From Camarhynchus parvulus (lineage: Eukaryota > Chordata > Aves > Passeriformes > Thraupidae), in the NCBI RefSeq assembly GCF_901933205.1, contig NC_044590.1:10381501-10445500 (forward strand): DNA of 64,000 nucleotides, written 5' to 3'. Shown piece after piece: positions 20,901-64,000 of the stretch. Position numbers and translations under genes: made by a program. The notes beneath the pieces are model-generated. The model was given only the letters and a program-made list of their open reading frames with translations. It did no database searches and had not been told where the DNA came from. The first letter of the stretch is position 1, and every line of letters starts with the position of its first letter.

Positions 20901-23320
20901 CACCAAAATTTGTTAGAGTGAGTTCAGAAATCTCATCAGGATGGACGTGGAGAGACAAACCTCACCACTATGGGAGAAGAGAGGCACCTGAAAGAATCAT
21001 CTCCCCAGTTCTGAACAACAGCCAGGCCACACTTGGTGTTATCCCAGAATAATTTACTCAAGGTAATCAGAAGATCCACTGTTAACCACATACAGATGCA
21101 GTAAAGTCTTTCCAGTTACCAAATCATCCTCTTACTACTAGAGAATGACTTTAAAAATCCATTAAGGTCAAGCACAAGAAGCATTTTCTAGTTTTATAAT
21201 TAGCTTATGTTTCAACAATGGAGGGAGCCCAACTTCTCTGAATGCTTCAAGCTCTGCCTTTAGCAGAACTGGGGGTTTAAGTGAACCAGACCAACTGCTA
21301 CCACTTTCTAGTTTGCACCTAAAACTGGAGAGGAAAGTGAGTTCTATCTTACAATTCAAACCATTGAATTGTCAGCCTGGTACCTCCCAGGTCCAAAGGT
21401 GTCACCTGCACAGCGTGGCAGAGGTGGTGACACACAACAGCCACCTCTGCTGTCTCCAGGAGCCCAGAGCCCTGCATGGGAATGTGCCCAGCCCCAGAAA
21501 TGGGGGGATTTGATGGGGGGCAGAGGGTAGCACTTTAACAGTCACTGGCAGCCTCAGTCAACTTTTTATAGCCTAGAAAAAAGTTAAGGCTGTGAGGATC
21601 CCCACAGAGGGAGAGTACATGTGAAAGGGAATATTGATGTCCAACAGGTGCCAGATAAAAGGAAAATGGGTGGAAGGTGCATTTGCTCTTGCTTGGCTGA
21701 AGCACAACTACACGAGCTGGATTTAATCCACTGAGGCTTACAGAGACCCAAACAGGTTCATGTCTTCAGAATTTGGAACTTAAGCTGCCCAAGAAGACAC
21801 ATATTCATGCAGGCAAACAGTTACGTGTGTGACAGCCCCTCTGTGCAGAGGAGTTAGAGATTTACAGTTATTTCTGAGACACAACTGAAGTGTGGCCAGT
21901 TCCTCAGAGCTGCCCACACTCTCCTCTCACCTCCCCCAGGTGCACAAAGCCTGGACTGGCTGCAAAGCCAGTGCCAAACCCCCAGGTGAGGCCGTGCCAA
22001 TGTCTGCCAGGCGGGCTGTCAGAGCTCACATGAACTACACCAAGACAGTGCTGGCACTGCAGCTGCTCCACAGCACAGAGGCTTTGTTAAGTGTCAGGCA
22101 ACTCCCCCAGACACAGAGGCATTTAAACCTTCCTCTGCCAGCTGCTACCCACTGCTGACAGCTTCAGCAAGGGAGCTGGAAAACAGAACAAAACATCTCC
22201 TGTCCTGCTGCAGCGTTCAGCTAACAACACAGCAATGGTCACAGTTATTTCTCAGCCAAAGACTGCGGGTTCATGCAAGTGTCGTTCACATCCACGGGAT
22301 TAGAAATGCTTTCATGGCCTTCCTGGGTTAGTGTTGGCAAGCCTTTCCTTCCCATCCCTCCTGAGCCCTGTGATTCTGGAAATCCAGAAAAAAATCAGAA
22401 CACAAAGCATATTGCCCCTACTATCTGTGTTGAGCATACAGAGTAAACAAACAGAATCAATAGGAAAGTGAGATCAACAAAAGTCTTTTCAGTTTTAACA
22501 AATTAAGAGTCTAAATAGTACAAATAAGTTTTTTAAATTACTTATCCCAATATAGACCTTTGTCAGTATTTTATTGCAGTAAAATTCTATTGCCAGGGCC
22601 CCTTTATTGCAACATCAGTTTTAAAGCCTATTGAGTGAAGCCTGTTCCAGGAAAAGTTCTGCTTCAAACCTGATGGCAGTCTGCAGTGACGAGCTGACAG
22701 AGCAGAACAGGACCCAGCCAGTGCACAGTTTGTGATGGTGAGCTGTCACCGCAAGGAGGTAACACCTTGCAAACTTCCTAAGCGCAGCATCTGTGCTTGC
22801 TTGTTGCTCCAGCCCAGGAAGGGCTGGATCCAGCTGTGTGGAAAACAGTTCTGTGCACTCTTGCAAAGCTCATGTGGGGGCTGACCTCCCCTCCAGGATA
22901 TGTGCATCCCCCAAGAGTGACAACACAGGTCTGAACTGTCACCTTCCAGCTGCTCAGTGACTTACAGCAAGAGGCTCGGACACAAAGATTTGAATTCAGA
23001 TCCTTTCTTTGTTCCAAGGCATCTCATGACTTCCCAAGGACAGGGAGGCAGCACACCATACATTCTTCCCCAGGGAGCAAGACTCAGGAGACTTTTGACA
23101 TCATATTGATGTGCATCCCTCCTAAGAGCCTTGCTCCACCTGCATTACTCATCCAGCTGCAATGGAGGTAATTGGCAGGGTAAAGTACAATTTGAGATGA
23201 ACAAGGCTGCCACAGTCAGGATGTCCATAACCAAATTCTCCCTTTGAAATGCAAACAACCCGGCCACTGTGATAGATCCAACCCACGTCTCCTGTCCTCT
23301 GGGGTGAGACACAGACCAGA
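17965..23320 (-). other. PPP1R16B: Probable 3' UTR and downstream flank of PPP1R16B
   Basis: No gene or known repeat was recognised over 5.3 kb. The human gene has a long 3' UTR, so much of this may be transcribed. Minus-strand AATAAA occurs at 22603-22608, 22570-22575, 20241-20246 and 19943-19948. A minus-strand ATTAAA is near 17965 before the sequence turns AT-rich. The end of the transcript cannot be fixed from sequence alone. Confidence 0.45.
22570..22608 (-). promoter_or_regulatory. PPP1R16B: Paired candidate poly(A) signals for PPP1R16B
   Basis: Two AATAAA hexamers 33 bp apart, 710-750 bp downstream of the stop codon. They could end a short transcript form; longer forms could use 20241, 19943 or 17965. 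Confidence 0.3.
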
Positions 23321-63138
<39,818 letters not shown>

Positions 63139-63535
63139 CTGAAAGGAGGAGAACAGCAGAGAGATCAGGTGTCAGCAAGCACGTGAGTTCAGCCTGCTGG
63201 AAAACGCAACAGGCAACACCTACCACCTCAAAATGCAGCTGAGTTAACTGTGCTCTAATTGCTTTAATTGTTCTTACCAGCATTGGTGATTTCCTCCTTC
63301 CCTCACTCCAAACCCTCTTAATCAAGAGGGTTTTGCACATCCCAGCAAAACCCTCTTGATTAACCAGAAGTTCCACTGTGCAGCTTGTTCATGTCTATTG
63401 CTCACATTAACCCTATCCTACGACCAGAATAAAGTCTTAATGAGCAAAGACCTTCCACATGTTGGATATCATTTGTCAGAGAGCCTGGGAGCAGTTTGAG
63501 TACTGAGACTCCCATCCTTCATCGGGCTGGTCCTT
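63139..63535 (-). other. PPP1R16B: PPP1R16B intron upstream of the first coding exon
   Basis: Holds a nested inverted repeat (63308-63363). No exon was recognised. Confidence 0.6.
63308..63363. repeat. Nested inverted repeats with alternative pairing
   Basis: TTAATCAAGAGGGTTTTGC (63318-63336) is perfectly paired with 63345-63363 across an 8-nt loop. The first arm also lies in a smaller palindrome, AACCCTCTT-AATC-AAGAGGGTT, so two folds compete. Confidence 0.9.
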
Positions 63536-63911
63536 TGTCATGGACATATTCTATGAAAAATCCTTTTGCTAGGATTTTTTCTGCTGATAAGCTGAGAGGC
63601 CTCAGAAAAGAAATGTAAACAATGATTATCTGCTGCTGTGGAATGCAACAGGTGCATCTTTGATGGGTCTCATGTGGTTGTTTTCAATTCATGGGCAATC
63701 ACAGTCCAGCTGTCTTGGACTCTCTGGTCAGTCACAAGATTTTATTATCATTCCATTCCTTGCTAGCCTTCTGATGAAATCCTTCCTTCTGTTCTTTTAG
63801 TATAGCTTTAATATAATATATATCATAAAATAATAAATCAAGCCTTCTGAAACATGGAGTCAAGATTCTCATCTCTTCCCTCATCCTGGGACCCCTGCAA
63901 ACACCACCACA
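63536..63911 (+). mobile_element. 5' LTR, ERVK-like family, copy 4 (376 bp)
   Basis: Plus-oriented member of the 29597/49597/55976 family, starting TGTCATGGAC and ending CACCACCACA. It is followed one base later by a primer-binding site (63913), so a provirus or proviral fragment continues off the right edge, antisense to PPP1R16B. Confidence 0.75.
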
Positions 63912-63912
63912 T

Positions 63913-63930
63913 TGGTGACCCCGAGTGAAG
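63913..63930 (+). other. Retroviral primer-binding site (tRNA-Trp-like)
   Basis: The first 12 bases, TGGTGACCCCGA, agree with the start of the tRNA-Trp site used by avian alpharetroviruses. It lies one base after the LTR end. The remaining bases differ. Confidence 0.55.
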
Positions 63931-64000
63931 ACAAATCCCACATTTGGTGAGCCCCCAGAGGAACACAACCAGAGTCCTGCCCCCCACCCCTGTTCCAGGT

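Noticed and set aside
63308..63363. Rho-independent terminator-like stem
   Set aside because: Eukaryotic intron with no T-run role; better explained as a palindrome.

Overview
The window is avian nuclear DNA, most likely from a songbird. Coding exons are short with canonical splice sites. CR1 LINE 3' ends are scattered throughout. Several young-looking LTRs (three with near-matching 6-bp target duplications, two with 4-bp duplications) fit the retrovirus-rich genomes of passerines. The gene order DHX35 - FAM83D - PPP1R16B is the order on human 20q11, so this should be the bird chromosome-20 equivalent. All genes read leftward (minus strand).

Layout. 1-3600: the 5' end of DHX35 (exons 1-4; the rest lies off the left edge), with its CpG-rich promoter and a solo LTR 140 bp upstream of the start codon. 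6935-9816: a short FAM83D copy (A, 377 aa). 11818-17128: a full-length FAM83D copy (B, 568 aa). 23321-63138: PPP1R16B (TIMAP), ten coding exons and 571 aa; its non-coding 5' exon(s) lie off the right edge. About 30.5 kb of this gene is one intron holding LTRs, CR1 pieces, a 34-bp minisatellite, a pentanucleotide array and several inverted repeats. No gene besides these four was recognised.

The most notable result is the FAM83D pair. First exons of A and B are the same over 476 bp except for one silent base. The homologous exon 3 differs at 25 of 125 bases and exon 2 at 20 of 56 residues. The near-identical block stops just outside the exon on both sides. This fits recent gene conversion limited to exon 1. 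The copies have different promoters (A has a TATA box, B has a CHR-type TTTGAA element) and different C-termini: B keeps five TQT-like motifs of the kind used for dynein light chain binding, and A stops before them. A divided or specialised mitotic FAM83D function in this lineage is the main hypothesis.

Together, DHX35 is an RNA helicase, FAM83D anchors CK1-alpha on the mitotic spindle, and PPP1R16B is a membrane-bound PP1 regulatory subunit. Their neighbourhood reflects conserved synteny rather than a shared pathway.
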